Shown: positions 20,017 through 33,350 of the stretch, one piece after another | Layout: each line of letters opens with the position of its first letter | Position numbering within the stretch: position 1 is the stretch's first letter | Assembly: GCF_022171985.1 (NCBI RefSeq) | Contig: NZ_JAJVHF010000002.1 | Location: 1-64,000, forward strand | Length of the DNA: 64,000 nt | DNA from: Huaxiibacter chinensis | GTDB taxonomy: Bacteria > Pseudomonadota > Gammaproteobacteria > Enterobacterales > Enterobacteriaceae | Direction of reading: 5' to 3' | Position numbers and translations under genes: made by a program | Notes under the pieces: model-generated | Database searches by the model: none | Told to the model about the DNA's origin: nothing | What the model saw: the letters and a program-made list of their open reading frames with translations, nothing else

Positions 20017-20753
20017 TGAAATTCATCTCATCCCTTGCGCTGGCGATGAGCCTTGCCGCACCGCTGGCGTGGTCGGCAGGCACGGTTAAGGTGTACTCCC
20101 CGGAAAGCAAAGAGCCAAAAACATTATCCAACGCGGAACACCTGATCGATCTGGTCGGTCAGCCCCGGCTGGCAAACAGCTGGTGGCCGGGGGCGGTGAT
20201 TAGCGAGCGCCAGGCGACGGTGCTGGCAGAACAAAAACATCTGGCCTTGCTTGCCCGGTTAACCGGACTGGCAGGGCAAGAAGACGGAGACACCGCCGCG
20301 GCGATCAATGCATTACGCCAGCAGCTGCAGGCGATAAAAGTTACGGGACGTCAGCATATTAACCTCGATCCGGATGTTGTCCGGGTGACGGATACCGGCA
20401 ATCCCACGCTGGAAGGCGAGTATTCCCTGTGGGTTCCGCGTCAGCCTGACACCGTGACAGTGATGGGTCTGGTTAGCGCGCCGGGTAAAAAACCGTTCAC
20501 GCCAGGGCGCGATCTGGCGAGCTATCTCGATGAACAAAGCCTGCTGGCGGGGGCAGAAAAAAGCTACGCATGGGTTATCTATCCTGACGGGCGAACGCAA
20601 AAAGCCCCGGTGGCTTACTGGAATAAGCGCCATATCGAGCCAATGCCAGGCAGCCTCATTTTTGTCGGTTTTGCCGACCATTTCTGGACGAAGGCCTATG
20701 ACGGACTGAATGCCGACATCCTTCGCTCTTTGACGCAGCGGATACCGGATTAA
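20016..20753 (+). CDS. yjbG: Exopolysaccharide operon periplasmic protein YjbG (GfcC-like)
   Basis: A 245-residue periplasmic protein of the GfcC/YjbG family with ubiquitin-like (SLBB-related) folds, thought to act in polysaccharide export. The signal peptide covers about residues 1-20 (ending PLAWSAG). Start and stop codons overlap those of yjbF and yjbH by one base each (TAATG), showing tight operon structure. Sequence and length match E. coli YjbG. Confidence 0.92.
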   Translation: MKFISSLALAMSLAAPLAWSAGTVKVYSPESKEPKTLSNAEHLIDLVGQPRLANSWWPGAVISERQATVLAEQKHLALLARLTGLAGQEDGDTAAAINALRQQLQAIKVTGRQHINLDPDVVRVTDTGNPTLEGEYSLWVPRQPDTVTVMGLVSAPGKKPFTPGRDLASYLDEQSLLAGAEKSYAWVIYPDGRTQKAPVAYWNKRHIEPMPGSLIFVGFADHFWTKAYDGLNADILRSLTQRIPD

Positions 20754-22849
20754 TGAAAAGAACTTATCTCTACAGCATGCTGGCGCTGTGCGTGAGTGCA
20801 GCGTGTCACGCCGAAACATATCCCGCACCGATAGGTCCATCCCAGTCTGATTTTGGCGGCGTTGGGTTGCTCCAGACCCCCACGGCGCGTATGGCGCGTG
20901 AGGGTGAAATCAGCCTGAACTATCGTGATAACGATCAGTACCGCTACTATTCCGCATCGGTGCAGCTGTTCCCCTGGCTGGAAACCACCCTGCGCTACAC
21001 CGACGTGCGAACAAAGCAGTACAGCAGCGTCGATGCATTCTCCGGTAACCAGACGTATAAAGATAAAGCCTTCGACGTGAAGCTACGCCTGTGGGAAGAG
21101 AGCTACTGGATGCCTCAGGTCTCTGTCGGTGCGCGGGATATCGGCGGTACGGGTCTTTTTGATGCGGAATACGTCGTGGCGAGCAAAGCCTGGGGGCCTT
21201 TCGACTTCTCACTGGGTCTGGGCTGGGGCTACCTGGGGACCAGCGGCAACGTGAAAAACCCGTTCTGTTCTTACAGCGATAAATACTGTTACCGCGACAA
21301 CAGCTATAAGAAAGCCGGTTCGGTAAACGGCGATCAGATGTTCCACGGCCCGGCCTCGCTTTTTGGCGGGGTGGAATACCAGACGCCGTGGCAACCGCTG
21401 CGTCTGAAGCTGGAATACGAAGGGAATAACTACACCGAAGACTTTGCCGGAAAAATAGAGCAGAAGAGTAAGTTTAACGTCGGCGCGATTTATCGCGTGG
21501 CCGATTGGGCCGACGTTAACCTCAGCTATGAGCGCGGAAACACCGTCATGTTTGGTGTCACGCTGCGCACTAACTTTAATGATATGCGGCCGTCGTATAA
21601 CGATAACGCACGTCCGAAATATCAGCCACAGCCGCAGGATGCCATTATCCAGCACTCGGTTGTGGCAAATCAGTTGACCTTGCTGAAGTACAACGCGGGC
21701 CTTGCCGATCCTGTCATTCAGACCAAAGGGGATACGCTGTATGTCACCGGCGAACAGGTGAAATACCGTGATTCACGCGAAGGGATCGAGCGGGCAAATC
21801 GGATCGTCATGAACGATCTGCCGGAGGGGATCCGCACGATCCGCGTGACGGAAAACCGTCTGAATATGCCGCAGGTGACCACCGAAACGGACGTTGAAAG
21901 CCTTAAGCGCCATCTGGAAGGCGAACCTCTGGGTCACGAAACGGAACTGGTGCAAAAACGCGTAGAACCGGTGGTGCCTCCATCCACCGAGCAGGGCTGG
22001 TATATCGACAAATCGCGCTTTGATTTCCACATCGATCCGGTGCTCAACCAGTCCGTTGGCGGCCCTGAAAACTTCTATATGTACCAGTTGGGCGTGATGG
22101 CCACGGCGGACTGGTGGGTGACCGACCACCTGCTGACCACCGGCAGTCTGTTCGGTAACCTGGCGAATAACTACGACAAATTTAACTACACCAATCCACC
22201 GAAGGACTCTACGCTGCCGCGCGTGCGAACCCGCGTGCGTGAATATGTTCAAAATAATGCCTACGTTAATAACCTGCAGGCTAACTACTTCCAGTATTTC
22301 GGTAATGGATTCTACGGCCAGGTGTACGGCGGTTATCTGGAAACCATGTACGGCGGTGCGGGTGCCGAGGTGCTCTACCGTCCGGTGGACAGCAACTGGG
22401 CGTTTGGGATCGATGCCAACTACGTGAAACAGCGTGACTGGCGCAGCGCTCAGGACATGATGAAGTTTACCGATTACAGCGTCAAAACGGGCCATTTGAC
22501 CGCCTACTGGACGCCGTCGTTTGCCCAGGATGTGCTGGTGAAAGCGAGCGTCGGTCAGTATCTGGCAGGGGATAAGGGCGGCACGCTGGATATCTCTAAA
22601 CACTTCGACAGCGGCGTCGTGGTGGGCGGTTACGCCACCATCACCAACGTCTCGCCGGACGAGTACGGGGAAGGGGACTTCACCAAAGGCGTGTACGTCT
22701 CGATTCCGCTGGATCTCTTCTCATCAGGCCCAAGCCGCAGCCGTGCGGCAATAGGCTGGACGCCGTTGACGCGTGACGGTGGTCAGCAACTGGGTCGTAA
22801 GTTCCAGCTGTACGATATGACCAGCGACAGGAATATTAACTTCAGATGA
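20753..22849 (+). CDS. yjbH: Exopolysaccharide operon outer-membrane protein YjbH (GfcD-like)
   Basis: A 698-residue outer-membrane protein with a signal peptide ending near residue 20 (SAACHA). The sequence alternates aromatic and hydrophilic residues as in beta-barrels, with [20 protein letters not shown] early and a C-terminal barrel ending SDRNINFR. It is the presumed channel component of the YjbEFGH polysaccharide pathway. Last gene of the operon; a convergent acyltransferase gene ends 38 bp downstream. Confidence 0.93.
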   Translation: MKRTYLYSMLALCVSAACHAETYPAPIGPSQSDFGGVGLLQTPTARMAREGEISLNYRDNDQYRYYSASVQLFPWLETTLRYTDVRTKQYSSVDAFSGNQTYKDKAFDVKLRLWEESYWMPQVSVGARDIGGTGLFDAEYVVASKAWGPFDFSLGLGWGYLGTSGNVKNPFCSYSDKYCYRDNSYKKAGSVNGDQMFHGPASLFGGVEYQTPWQPLRLKLEYEGNNYTEDFAGKIEQKSKFNVGAIYRVADWADVNLSYERGNTVMFGVTLRTNFNDMRPSYNDNARPKYQPQPQDAIIQHSVVANQLTLLKYNAGLADPVIQTKGDTLYVTGEQVKYRDSREGIERANRIVMNDLPEGIRTIRVTENRLNMPQVTTETDVESLKRHLEGEPLGHETELVQKRVEPVVPPSTEQGWYIDKSRFDFHIDPVLNQSVGGPENFYMYQLGVMATADWWVTDHLLTTGSLFGNLANNYDKFNYTNPPKDSTLPRVRTRVREYVQNNAYVNNLQANYFQYFGNGFYGQVYGGYLETMYGGAGAEVLYRPVDSNWAFGIDANYVKQRDWRSAQDMMKFTDYSVKTGHLTAYWTPSFAQDVLVKASVGQYLAGDKGGTLDISKHFDSGVVVGGYATITNVSPDEYGEGDFTKGVYVSIPLDLFSSGPSRSRAAIGWTPLTRDGGQQLGRKFQLYDMTSDRNINFR

Positions 22850-22887
22850 TGCGGGAGTGCCCGGTAGCGTTAACCCTGCCGGGCACC

Positions 22888-23343
22888 TTACAAACGCCGC
22901 AACAGTCTCGCCGGATTGCCCGCGTAAACACCTTTCTCGGTGATCGACTTTGTCACTACGCTTCCCGCCCCAATCACCGCCCCGTCGCAAATCGAGACAG
23001 CCAGAATGGTGGCCCCGCTGCCTATCGACACATCATTCCCCACGTGAATATGTCCCCAACTGCGCCGGTCGGCATTGGGTTTACCGTCGCGGAACATATC
23101 GTTGGCGAACATCACCCCATGGCCGATGAAACAGCGATCGCCGACGGTGACGTATTCGCAGATAAAGGTATGGGACTGAATTTTGCTGTCGGCCCCGATG
23201 CAAGTGTTAGCCTGAATCTCCACAAACGGGCCGACGAAAACGTTATCACCCAACGCACAATCATAAAGATTGGCGGGTTCATATATGACGACATTTTCAC
23301 CGCAGCTCACGTTGCGAATGGCCGCCTGACGCTGTTCTGACAT
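22888..23343 (-). CDS. Hexapeptide-repeat acyltransferase (WbbJ-like)
   Basis: A 151-residue left-handed beta-helix acyltransferase. Hexapeptide repeats run through most of the protein (GENVVI, GDNVFVGPFVEI, GADSKI, GNDVSIGSGATIL, GAVIGAGSVVTKSI), and the end GVYAGNPARLL is the classic family terminus. The catalytic histidine is probably that in FIGHGVMFAND. The start MSEQRQ was chosen because TGAGGAG lies just upstream. Such enzymes acetylate sugars, often in surface polysaccharide pathways. Its position beside yjbEFGH suggests, but does not prove, modification of that polymer. Confidence 0.8.
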   Translation of the reverse strand: MSEQRQAAIRNVSCGENVVIYEPANLYDCALGDNVFVGPFVEIQANTCIGADSKIQSHTFICEYVTVGDRCFIGHGVMFANDMFRDGKPNADRRSWGHIHVGNDVSIGSGATILAVSICDGAVIGAGSVVTKSITEKGVYAGNPARLLRRL

Positions 23344-23515
23344 GGGTCTCCTCAGACAGGTTTTAACATGATGTGCACTGTACGGATTTACGTTGCTGAT
23401 AAAAGCGAACCACAGGCAACATGCCACAGCGCGTAAGATAACATCATTAAAAAATATAGATCTCCGTCACATTTTTGCGTTATACAGGAGCCTTGATCTG
23501 AGATTGAGGTGCTTT

Positions 23516-23926
23516 ATGTCATCCCTGACGCGTCCGCGTGTTGAATTTATCGCCACCATCCTCCAGACCATTTTGAGTCTGGGCCTGTTGAGTCTTGGCC
23601 TGATACTGATCGTCTTTCTTGGAAAAGAGACGATACATCTGGCCGATGTACTGTTTGCCCCTGAGAGAACCAGCAAATATGAGCTGGTGGAAGGGCTGGT
23701 GGTTTACTTCCTTTACTTTGAATTTATTGCCCTGATTGTGAAGTACTTTCAGTCGGGTTTTCACTTCCCACTGCGCTACTTTGTCTATATCGGGATCACG
23801 GCCATTGTCCGGCTGATCATTATCGATCACACCTCTCCCATGGACGTGCTGATCTACTCGGCGGCGATCCTGATTTTGGTGGTCACCCTGTGGCTGTGTA
23901 ACTCGCAGCGACTGAAACGTGAATAA
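23516..23926 (+). CDS. psiE: Phosphate-starvation-inducible protein PsiE
   Basis: A 136-residue inner-membrane protein with four hydrophobic segments (around residues 15-37, 54-76, 82-104, 108-130). It starts [15 protein letters not shown] and ends RLKRE, as in E. coli PsiE. The upstream in-frame extension is rejected because it lacks conservation. In E. coli it is induced by phosphate starvation; I could not find a convincing Pho box here. Convergent with malG, with a shared hairpin between them. Confidence 0.93.
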   Translation: MSSLTRPRVEFIATILQTILSLGLLSLGLILIVFLGKETIHLADVLFAPERTSKYELVEGLVVYFLYFEFIALIVKYFQSGFHFPLRYFVYIGITAIVRLIIIDHTSPMDVLIYSAAILILVVTLWLCNSQRLKRE

Positions 23927-23951
23927 AAAAATGGCGCTCCGAAGAGCGCCA
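23924..23951 (-). terminator. malEFG operon terminator
   Basis: On the - strand, TGGCGCTC-TTCG-GAGCGCCA followed by a T run lies 60 bp after malG. The + strand version also falls right behind psiE. Confidence 0.9.
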
Positions 23952-24014
23952 AACAACAGTCACAGTAAAGGGTTAATACAAGTTGAGGATAACAGTGGCA
24001 TAGAACAATGAAAC

Positions 24015-24905
24015 TTAACCTTTCACACCGCCCGCCGTCAGGCCGTTGACCAGCCAGCGCTGGGCCAGCAGGAACACCACGGTAATCGGGATAGCGGAGA
24101 GCACAGCCGCCGCGGCAAAGTCGCCCCACAGGTAGTTTTGCGGGTTGAGATACTGCTGCATCCCCACCGCCAGCGTGTAGCTATTCACATCACGCAGCAG
24201 CAAAGAGGCCACCGGCACTTCGGTGATGGCCGCGATGAACGACAGAATAAACACCACCGCCAGAATCGGCACGGACAGCGGCAGCAGCACCAGACGGAAC
24301 GCTTGCCATGGCGTCGCGCCATCCAGCGCAGCGGCCTCTTCCAGCGAACCGTCGATGGTTTCGAAATACCCTTTGATGGTCCAGACGTGCAACGCGATAC
24401 CGCCCAGATAGGCAAAGATCACGCCGCCATGGGTGTTCAGGCCGATAAACGGAATGTACTGGCCTAAGCGGTCAAACAAGGCATACAACGCCACCAGCGA
24501 CAGCACCGCCGGGAACATCTGGAAAATCAGCATCCCTTTCAACAGGGTCGCTTTACCCGGGAAGCGCATGCGGGCAAAGGCGTAAGCACAGGTCGTGGAG
24601 AGCGCGACAATCCCGATCGCGGTAATGCCGGCCACCTTAATCGAGTTCCACAGCCACAACAGGACCGGGAACGGCGGCGGGGTTACGCGACCATCCGCGT
24701 GCTCCACGCTAAAACCTAATGCCAGGCGCCAGTGCTCCCAGGAGATCTGATCCGGGATCAGGCTCCCGGTGGCAAAGTTACCTTCGCGCAGGGAGATAGC
24801 GATAACCATCAGCAGCGGGAACATGATGGCGGCGATAAAAATAAGCAGCCCCAGGTGCGTCGCGAGGAGGCGCAGTTTTTGAGATTTGGGTTGGACCATA
24901 GCCAT
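24015..24905 (-). CDS. malG: Maltose ABC transporter permease MalG
   Basis: An inner-membrane subunit of the MalFGK2 maltose/maltodextrin importer. The start [10 protein letters not shown] gives 296 residues, the E. coli length; an ATG two codons upstream is also in frame. Six hydrophobic segments and the EAA loop [21 protein letters not shown], which docks to MalK, are visible. The C-terminus GLTAGGVKG is typical. Third gene of malEFG, 14 bp after malF. Confidence 0.96.
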   Translation of the reverse strand: MAMVQPKSQKLRLLATHLGLLIFIAAIMFPLLMVIAISLREGNFATGSLIPDQISWEHWRLALGFSVEHADGRVTPPPFPVLLWLWNSIKVAGITAIGIVALSTTCAYAFARMRFPGKATLLKGMLIFQMFPAVLSLVALYALFDRLGQYIPFIGLNTHGGVIFAYLGGIALHVWTIKGYFETIDGSLEEAAALDGATPWQAFRLVLLPLSVPILAVVFILSFIAAITEVPVASLLLRDVNSYTLAVGMQQYLNPQNYLWGDFAAAAVLSAIPITVVFLLAQRWLVNGLTAGGVKG

Positions 24906-24919
24906 GTTCAATGCCCTCC

Positions 24920-26464
24920 TTAGTCGAATTTCATGCGTGTGGCTTTCAGGTTCACAATGGCCAGCGCGCCTACCAGCAGGAAGATCAGCGTGGCGATGGC
25001 GGCTGCCAGGCCGAAGTCCTGCCCGCCGCCGCCCTCAAAGGCGATACGGTAGGTGTAGCTCACTAACAGGTCGGTATATCCGGCGGGCGTAGTGGTCCCC
25101 AGGCGGTCCGGGCTGCCGTTGGTCAGAAGCTGAATTAACACAAAGTTGTTAAAGTTAAAGGCGAAGCTGGCAATCATCAGCGGCGTCAGCGGCTTGATCA
25201 GCAGCGGGAACGTAATCTTAAAGAAGTTCTGGAACGGGCCTGCGCCATCCATCGCCGAGGCTTCGTACAGATCGTCCGGAATCGCTTTCAGCAGGCCCAT
25301 GCACAGGATCATCATGTATGGATAGCCGAGCCAGGTGTTAACGATAATAATCATGCTGCGGGCGGTGGTCGGGTCGCTGAACCAGGCGGGCTTGATACCA
25401 AACAGCGCGCCAAGCATCATGTTGATCTCGCCAAAGCTCTGGTTAAACAGCCCTTTGAAGATCAGAATCGAGATAAACGACGGCACCGCATAAGGCAGTA
25501 TCAGCAGCACGCGGTAAATGGCTTTGCCTTTAAGCGATTCCCACTGCACCACGCATGCCAGTACCATACCCACGGCAACGGTCAGGATGACGGTTAAGAC
25601 AGAGAACACGACCGTCCAGACAAAGATAGCGAAGAAAGGTTTCTGGATGCCTTCATCGGTAAACACACGGGTGAAGTTATCCCAGCCAATCGTCACGGTA
25701 TAACCCGGGCTGAGCTTGTCATCGCCCCAGTTTCCGTCGGCATTGATGGACTGGTAGAAGCCAATGTCATTGTTCGGGCGGTACTTCACGCCGCTTTGAT
25801 TGTTGGTCAGCGTACCGTCATCCGCCAGCGTATACAGCGGGCGGGTACCGGAGAACTGACGCAGCGAGCTCATAATGACCTTGCTGTCATCTGGCAGTAC
25901 GGCGGTCAGCTGGGTTAAGGCCTGGCGATTCTGAGTGATGATGCGCAGGTTGGCGCGATCGCCTTCCGGCAGCGCGTCGGCCTCTTTCAGCTTCAGCTTC
26001 TGCTCACCGCCAAATTTGAAGGCGTCGGAGAGATAATGTTTTCCGCTTTCCCCGTCAGTCAGCGCCAGTGTCCACTCGTCACCGTCAGGGTATAAGCCAA
26101 AGTTGAAGGTCTTTCCCGCCTGATACGAACGGTCCATCAGCACCTGTTGGGCGCGTTCCTGGGCGAGCTGGTTGGTACTGCTGTAGTTGGTAAACGCAAT
26201 GGCAATGGTACAAATCAGGGGGAAAAGAACAAACAACCCCATCCCCGCCACGCCGGGATAAACATAGCGCCACGCGTAGGCTTTACGATTGGCAAAAATA
26301 TACAGGCCAACTGAGCTTAAAATCAGCGTCATGATGGCGAACAGGTACTCCCCTTGTACGTACATTAAAACAACAAGGTAACCCACCAGTAAGCCAAGCA
26401 AACCAATCACTGACCATTTCAGCGTGTCGCTTTGCCACCAGTGTTTCTTTTTAATGACATCCAT
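24920..26464 (-). CDS. malF: Maltose ABC transporter permease MalF
   Basis: The larger permease of MalFGK2. It has 514 residues as in E. coli. Three N-terminal membrane segments are followed by a large periplasmic P2 loop (about residues 95-275) that contacts MalE, then five more membrane segments. The EAA motif is [20 protein letters not shown]. It lies between malE and malG, separated from malE by a palindromic repeat hairpin. Confidence 0.96.
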   Translation of the reverse strand: MDVIKKKHWWQSDTLKWSVIGLLGLLVGYLVVLMYVQGEYLFAIMTLILSSVGLYIFANRKAYAWRYVYPGVAGMGLFVLFPLICTIAIAFTNYSSTNQLAQERAQQVLMDRSYQAGKTFNFGLYPDGDEWTLALTDGESGKHYLSDAFKFGGEQKLKLKEADALPEGDRANLRIITQNRQALTQLTAVLPDDSKVIMSSLRQFSGTRPLYTLADDGTLTNNQSGVKYRPNNDIGFYQSINADGNWGDDKLSPGYTVTIGWDNFTRVFTDEGIQKPFFAIFVWTVVFSVLTVILTVAVGMVLACVVQWESLKGKAIYRVLLILPYAVPSFISILIFKGLFNQSFGEINMMLGALFGIKPAWFSDPTTARSMIIIVNTWLGYPYMMILCMGLLKAIPDDLYEASAMDGAGPFQNFFKITFPLLIKPLTPLMIASFAFNFNNFVLIQLLTNGSPDRLGTTTPAGYTDLLVSYTYRIAFEGGGGQDFGLAAAIATLIFLLVGALAIVNLKATRMKFD

Positions 26465-26496
26465 GGGGTTCTTCCTCTACTGCGTTTGATCTTTTC

Positions 26497-26519
26497 TCCC
26501 TCTCCCATAGGGAGAGGGA
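26497..26519. repeat. Palindromic repeat between malE and malF
   Basis: TCCCTCTCCC-ATA-GGGAGAGGGA is a perfect 10-bp stem, 9 bp after the malE stop codon. It belongs to the same family as the 68-bp array at 47974. In E. coli this gap carries REP sequences that protect the malE mRNA 3' end; here a different palindrome holds the place. Confidence 0.85.
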
Positions 26520-26528
26520 ACTGCGGTC

Positions 26529-28090
<1,562 letters not shown>

Positions 28091-29200
28091 ATGGCGAGCG
28101 TACAGCTGCGTAATGTAACGAAAGCCTGGGGCGACGTAGTGGTGTCTAAAGACATCGATCTGGACATCCACGAGGGTGAATTCGTGGTGTTTGTCGGTCC
28201 GTCAGGCTGTGGTAAATCGACTCTGCTGCGTATGATTGCCGGTCTCGAAACGATCACCAGTGGCGATTTGTTCATTGGTGAAACCCGCATGAACGATATC
28301 CCTCCCGCCGAGCGTGGTGTCGGCATGGTATTCCAGTCCTATGCCCTCTATCCCCACCTGTCCGTTGCGGAGAACATGTCCTTCGGCCTGAAGCTGGCTG
28401 GCGCCAAAAAAGAGGTGATCGGCCAGCGCGTTAACCAGGTCGCCGAAGTGTTACAGCTTGCCCATTTGCTGGAACGTAAGCCAAAAGCGCTCTCCGGCGG
28501 TCAGCGTCAGCGCGTCGCGATTGGCCGTACGCTGGTGGCTGAGCCGCGCGTGTTCCTGCTCGATGAACCGCTTTCTAACCTGGATGCGGCACTGCGTGTC
28601 CAGATGCGTATCGAAATCTCCCGTCTGCACAAACGCCTTGGGCGCACGATGATCTACGTCACCCACGATCAGGTCGAAGCGATGACGCTGGCCGACAAGA
28701 TTGTGGTGCTGGACGCCGGTCGCGTGGCGCAGGTGGGTAAACCGCTTGAGCTTTATCACTACCCGGCTGACCGCTTTGTTGCGGGCTTTATTGGCTCGCC
28801 AAAGATGAACTTCCTGCCGGTAAAAGTGACGGCGACAGCGATAGAACAGGTACAGGTGGAGTTACCGAACCGTCAGCAAGTCTGGCTGCCGGTGGAGAGC
28901 ACCAACGTACAGGTCGGGGCGAATATGTCCCTGGGTATCCGTCCTGAGCATTTACTGCCGAGCCACATCGCAGATGTGACCCTGGAAGGCGAAGTTCAGG
29001 TCGTCGAGCAACTTGGTCACGAAACACAGATTCATATCCAGATCCCCGCCATCCGTCAGAACCTGGTTTACCGCCAGAACGACGTGGTGTTGGTAGAAGA
29101 GGGTGCCACATTCGCTATCGGCTTGCCGCCAGAGCGTTGCCATCTGTTCCGCGAGGATGGCACCGCATGTCGTCGGCTGCACAAAGAGCCTGGCGTTTAA
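28091..29200 (+). CDS. malK: Maltose ABC transporter ATPase MalK
   Basis: The ATP-hydrolysing subunit of MalFGK2, which also inhibits MalT. It has 369 residues (E. coli 371). Walker [10 protein letters not shown] (residues 36-44), signature LSGGQRQR near residue 134, Walker [14 protein letters not shown], and the H-loop [14 protein letters not shown] are intact. The regulatory C-terminal OB-fold domain starts at about residue 235. First gene of malK-lamB-malM. Confidence 0.97.
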   Translation: MASVQLRNVTKAWGDVVVSKDIDLDIHEGEFVVFVGPSGCGKSTLLRMIAGLETITSGDLFIGETRMNDIPPAERGVGMVFQSYALYPHLSVAENMSFGLKLAGAKKEVIGQRVNQVAEVLQLAHLLERKPKALSGGQRQRVAIGRTLVAEPRVFLLDEPLSNLDAALRVQMRIEISRLHKRLGRTMIYVTHDQVEAMTLADKIVVLDAGRVAQVGKPLELYHYPADRFVAGFIGSPKMNFLPVKVTATAIEQVQVELPNRQQVWLPVESTNVQVGANMSLGIRPEHLLPSHIADVTLEGEVQVVEQLGHETQIHIQIPAIRQNLVYRQNDVVLVEEGATFAIGLPPERCHLFREDGTACRRLHKEPGV

Positions 29201-29235
29201 GCAATCCCAAAAGAAGACACGAAACCGACAGGTGA

Positions 29236-30624
<1,389 letters not shown>

Positions 30625-30652
30625 GTCGTCAGATCTGACGTAATGACCTAAA

Positions 30653-30672
30653 AGAGGGGCGCAAGCCCCTCT
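30653..30672 (+). other. Hairpin between lamB and malM
   Basis: AGAGGGGC-GCAA-GCCCCTCT is a perfect 8-bp stem with a stable GNRA tetraloop, 28 bp after the lamB stop. No T run follows, so it more likely stabilises lamB mRNA or attenuates than fully terminates. Confidence 0.7.
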
Positions 30673-30738
30673 CTCCTTAGGGCGCTGCGCGCTATTGCCT
30701 GGCCACCGTGGTGCTCGCTGCTTTCAGAGGTAACAATA

Positions 30739-31686
30739 ATGAAAATGAATAAAAGTCTCGTCGCGCTGTGCCTCTCTGCGGGGCTGCTGGCCAGCGTGCC
30801 AGCGATAACGTTAGCAGAGGTGAATTTCGTCCCTCAAAACACAACGGCTGCACCTACTGTTCCTGCTGCAGCACTGCAGCAACTGACGTGGACACCAGTT
30901 GATCAATCGAAAACCCAGGCCACCCAGCTTTCAACCGGTGGGCAACAGCTGAATGTGGCTGGCATCACTGGCCCGGTAGCCGCTTATAGCGTCCCCGCCA
31001 ATATTGGTGAGCTCACCCTGACGCTCTCCAGCGAAGTAAACCAGCAGACCAGCGTTTATGCACCGAACGTGCTCATTCTGGATCAAAACATGGCGCCCTC
31101 GGCTTTCTTCCCGAGTGAATACTTTACCTATCAGGAACCGGGTGTCATGAGCGCCGACCGCTTGCAGGGCGTTATACGCCTGACGCCTGCGTTAGGGCAA
31201 CAAAAAATCTATGTGCTGGTATTTACCACCGAAAAAGACTTACAAAAGACCACAACGCTTGTTGATCCCGCGAAAGCTTATGCGAAAGGTACAGGAAACT
31301 CCGTACCGGATATCCCGGACCCAATTGCCCGCCACACAACCGATGGCCTGCTCAAGCTCAAAGTGTCCACCAACAGCGCTTCCAGCGTCCTGGTTGGCCC
31401 GCTGTTCGGCTCTTCAGGACCGGGTCCGGTGACCGTGGGTAACACCGCCGCACCTGTTTATGCAGCACCCGCTGCCGCGCCGGTTGCTTCTTCCGCCGCT
31501 CCAGCCCCTGCGAAGAAAGCTGAGCCTGTGCTGAACGACACCGAAACTTACTTTAACAATGCCATCAAGCAGGCCGTCGCACGCGGTGATGTCGACAAAG
31601 CGTTGAAATTGCTTGATGAAGCCGAACGCTTAGGTTCGACCACTGCCCGTTCCACCTTTATCAGCAGTGTAAAAGGCAAGGGGTGA
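30739..31686 (+). CDS. malM: Maltose operon periplasmic protein MalM
   Basis: A 315-residue periplasmic protein, slightly longer than the E. coli 306 because of an Ala/Pro-rich linker around residues 233-258 (YAAPAAAPVASSAAPAPAKK). The signal peptide covers about residues 1-26. The C-terminal part (LNDTETYFNNAIKQAV to SSVKGKG) is conserved. Its exact function in maltose metabolism is unknown. Last gene of malK-lamB-malM, followed by a terminator. Confidence 0.94.
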   Translation: MKMNKSLVALCLSAGLLASVPAITLAEVNFVPQNTTAAPTVPAAALQQLTWTPVDQSKTQATQLSTGGQQLNVAGITGPVAAYSVPANIGELTLTLSSEVNQQTSVYAPNVLILDQNMAPSAFFPSEYFTYQEPGVMSADRLQGVIRLTPALGQQKIYVLVFTTEKDLQKTTTLVDPAKAYAKGTGNSVPDIPDPIARHTTDGLLKLKVSTNSASSVLVGPLFGSSGPGPVTVGNTAAPVYAAPAAAPVASSAAPAPAKKAEPVLNDTETYFNNAIKQAVARGDVDKALKLLDEAERLGSTTARSTFISSVKGKG

Positions 31687-31722
31687 CCGTCTCCCCACAG
31701 TGCTGATTTTGTCAGTAGTTTA

Positions 31723-31751
31723 GTGCGCCTGTTCAGGCGCACTTTTTTTGG
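31723..31751 (+). terminator. malK-lamB-malM operon terminator
   Basis: AGTGCGCCT-GTTC-AGGCGCACT followed by a T run lies 36 bp after malM. Confidence 0.95.
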
Positions 31752-31867
31752 CGCGCTTCGCGGTGTTGCATCCCTGTTGCGATAATGTTCGCTAAACCAT
31801 CTTTGCCCGCCCCCATTCTTACTTTCTGCGATACAATGACGTTACGTTATGTACTGGAGAGTCTGGC

Positions 31868-32395
31868 ATGTCACACCCCGCGCTAACGCAATTGCGTGCG
31901 CTGCGCTATTTTGACCAAATACCTGCGCTTGACCCGGAGCAGCTCGACTGGTTGCTACTGGAAGATTCCATGACCAAACGTTTTGAGCGTCAGGGCGTTA
32001 ACGTTACGGTGACCCTCATTCAGGAAGGTTTCGTCGGATCTGAAGCCATTGCCAGCGAACTGCCGCTACTGCCAAAGGAAGATCGCTACTGGCTGCGTGA
32101 AATCCTGCTTTGCGCCGACGGCGAGCCCTGGCTTGCAGGACGCACCGTGGTGCCTGAATCGACGCTCACTGGCCCCGAACTCGCGCTGCAACAGTTGGGC
32201 AAAACGCCGCTGGGACGCTATCTTTTTACATCATCTGAACTCACCCGCGATTTTATTGAGATTGGCCGCGATGCCGATCTGTGGGGGCGTCGTTCCCGCC
32301 TTCGCTTAAGCGGAAAACCGTTAATGCTGACGGAGCTGTTTTTGCCTGCATCGCCGTTGTACTGGGAGGAAAACAAGAAATGGAGTGGAGTCTGA
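31868..32395 (+). CDS. ubiC: Chorismate pyruvate-lyase UbiC
   Basis: UbiC converts chorismate to 4-hydroxybenzoate and pyruvate, the first step of ubiquinone synthesis. It has 175 residues. The first 165, from [15 protein letters not shown] to [12 protein letters not shown], match the whole E. coli protein. Here the stop codon after SPLY is absent, and ten more residues ([10 protein letters not shown]) run through the ubiA ribosome-binding site into its first codons. Catalytic residues such as Arg in [17 protein letters not shown] and Glu in LTELF are intact. Operon with ubiA. Confidence 0.95.
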   Translation: MSHPALTQLRALRYFDQIPALDPEQLDWLLLEDSMTKRFERQGVNVTVTLIQEGFVGSEAIASELPLLPKEDRYWLREILLCADGEPWLAGRTVVPESTLTGPELALQQLGKTPLGRYLFTSSELTRDFIEIGRDADLWGRRSRLRLSGKPLMLTELFLPASPLYWEENKKWSGV

Positions 32396-33249
32396 CGCAG
32401 ACTAAATTACTGGCCTTTCATCGGCTTATGCGCACGGATAAACCTATCGGTGCGCTGTTGTTGCTGTGGCCGACGCTGTGGGCGCTGTGGGTTGCGACCC
32501 CCGGTTTACCCCCGCTGTGGATCCTGGCGGTTTTTGTGGCGGGTGTCTGGCTGATGCGCGCGGCAGGCTGCGTGGTCAATGATTACGCGGACCGGAAATT
32601 CGACGGGCATGTAAAACGTACCGCCAACCGTCCCCTGCCAAGCGGACAAGTCACCGAAAAAGAAGCGCGCAACTTGTTTATCGTGTTGGTATTGCTCTCT
32701 TTCCTGCTGGTGTTAACGCTCAATACCATGACCATCCTGCTCTCCGTCGCAGCGCTGGCGCTGGCGTGGGTTTATCCGTTTATGAAGCGTTATACCCATC
32801 TGCCGCAGGTGGTACTGGGGGCTGCATTCGGCTGGTCAATTCCGATGGCGTTTGCCGCCGTCAGCGAGTCTGTACCGCTTAGCTGCTGGCTCATGTTCCT
32901 GGCAAACATTCTGTGGGCGGTCGCTTACGATACCCAATATGCCATGGTTGATCGTGACGATGACCTGAAAATCGGCATCAAATCTACGGCCATTTTGTTT
33001 GGTCGCCATGACAAGCTGATCATCGGGATATTACAGGTTGCCGTACTGGCGCTGATGATTGTGATTGGCCGCCTGAACGGTCTCGACTGGGCGTTTTACG
33101 CATCGGTGCTGGTGGCGGGATTACTCTTTGTGTACCAGCAGACGTTGATTGCGAATCGTGAACGCGAAGCCTGCTTCAAAGCCTTTCTGAATAATAACTA
33201 CGTGGGCCTGGTGTTGTTTTTAGGGCTGGCGGTGAGCTACTTCTCATAA
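32380..33249 (+). CDS. ubiA: 4-hydroxybenzoate octaprenyltransferase UbiA
   Basis: An inner-membrane prenyltransferase that joins octaprenyl diphosphate to 4-hydroxybenzoate. The start [15 protein letters not shown] is preceded by GGGAGGA and gives 289 residues; the reading frame is open further upstream but that part lies within ubiC. The two Asp-rich motifs, NDYADRKFD near residue 67 and [12 protein letters not shown] near residue 190, are intact, with about eight or nine membrane segments. It overlaps ubiC by 16 bp, indicating translational coupling. Confidence 0.96.
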   Translation: MEWSLTQTKLLAFHRLMRTDKPIGALLLLWPTLWALWVATPGLPPLWILAVFVAGVWLMRAAGCVVNDYADRKFDGHVKRTANRPLPSGQVTEKEARNLFIVLVLLSFLLVLTLNTMTILLSVAALALAWVYPFMKRYTHLPQVVLGAAFGWSIPMAFAAVSESVPLSCWLMFLANILWAVAYDTQYAMVDRDDDLKIGIKSTAILFGRHDKLIIGILQVAVLALMIVIGRLNGLDWAFYASVLVAGLLFVYQQTLIANREREACFKAFLNNNYVGLVLFLGLAVSYFS

Positions 33250-33268
33250 CAGCGAGGTGGTACGCTCA

Positions 33269-33306
33269 TAAAAAAACGGCAGCCTGAGGTTCAGGCTGCC
33301 GTTTTA
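33269..33306. terminator. Bidirectional terminator between ubiA and plsB
   Basis: AAAACGGCAGCCTGA-GGT-TCAGGCTGCCGTTTT is a perfect 15-bp stem flanked by an A run and a T run, suited to end both convergent transcripts. Confidence 0.95.
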
Positions 33307-33350
33307 CTGTATTCACCTTTTACCGATGGTTAAGGTGGGCGCTGCAAATA

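Noticed and set aside
23393-23515. N-terminal extension of PsiE
   Set aside because: The extra 41 residues cross the promoter region, resemble no family member, and the internal ATG gives the usual 136-residue protein.
23460-23515. Pho box upstream of psiE
   Set aside because: Only one half (CCGTCAC) resembles CTGTCAT; the second half at the required spacing does not match.
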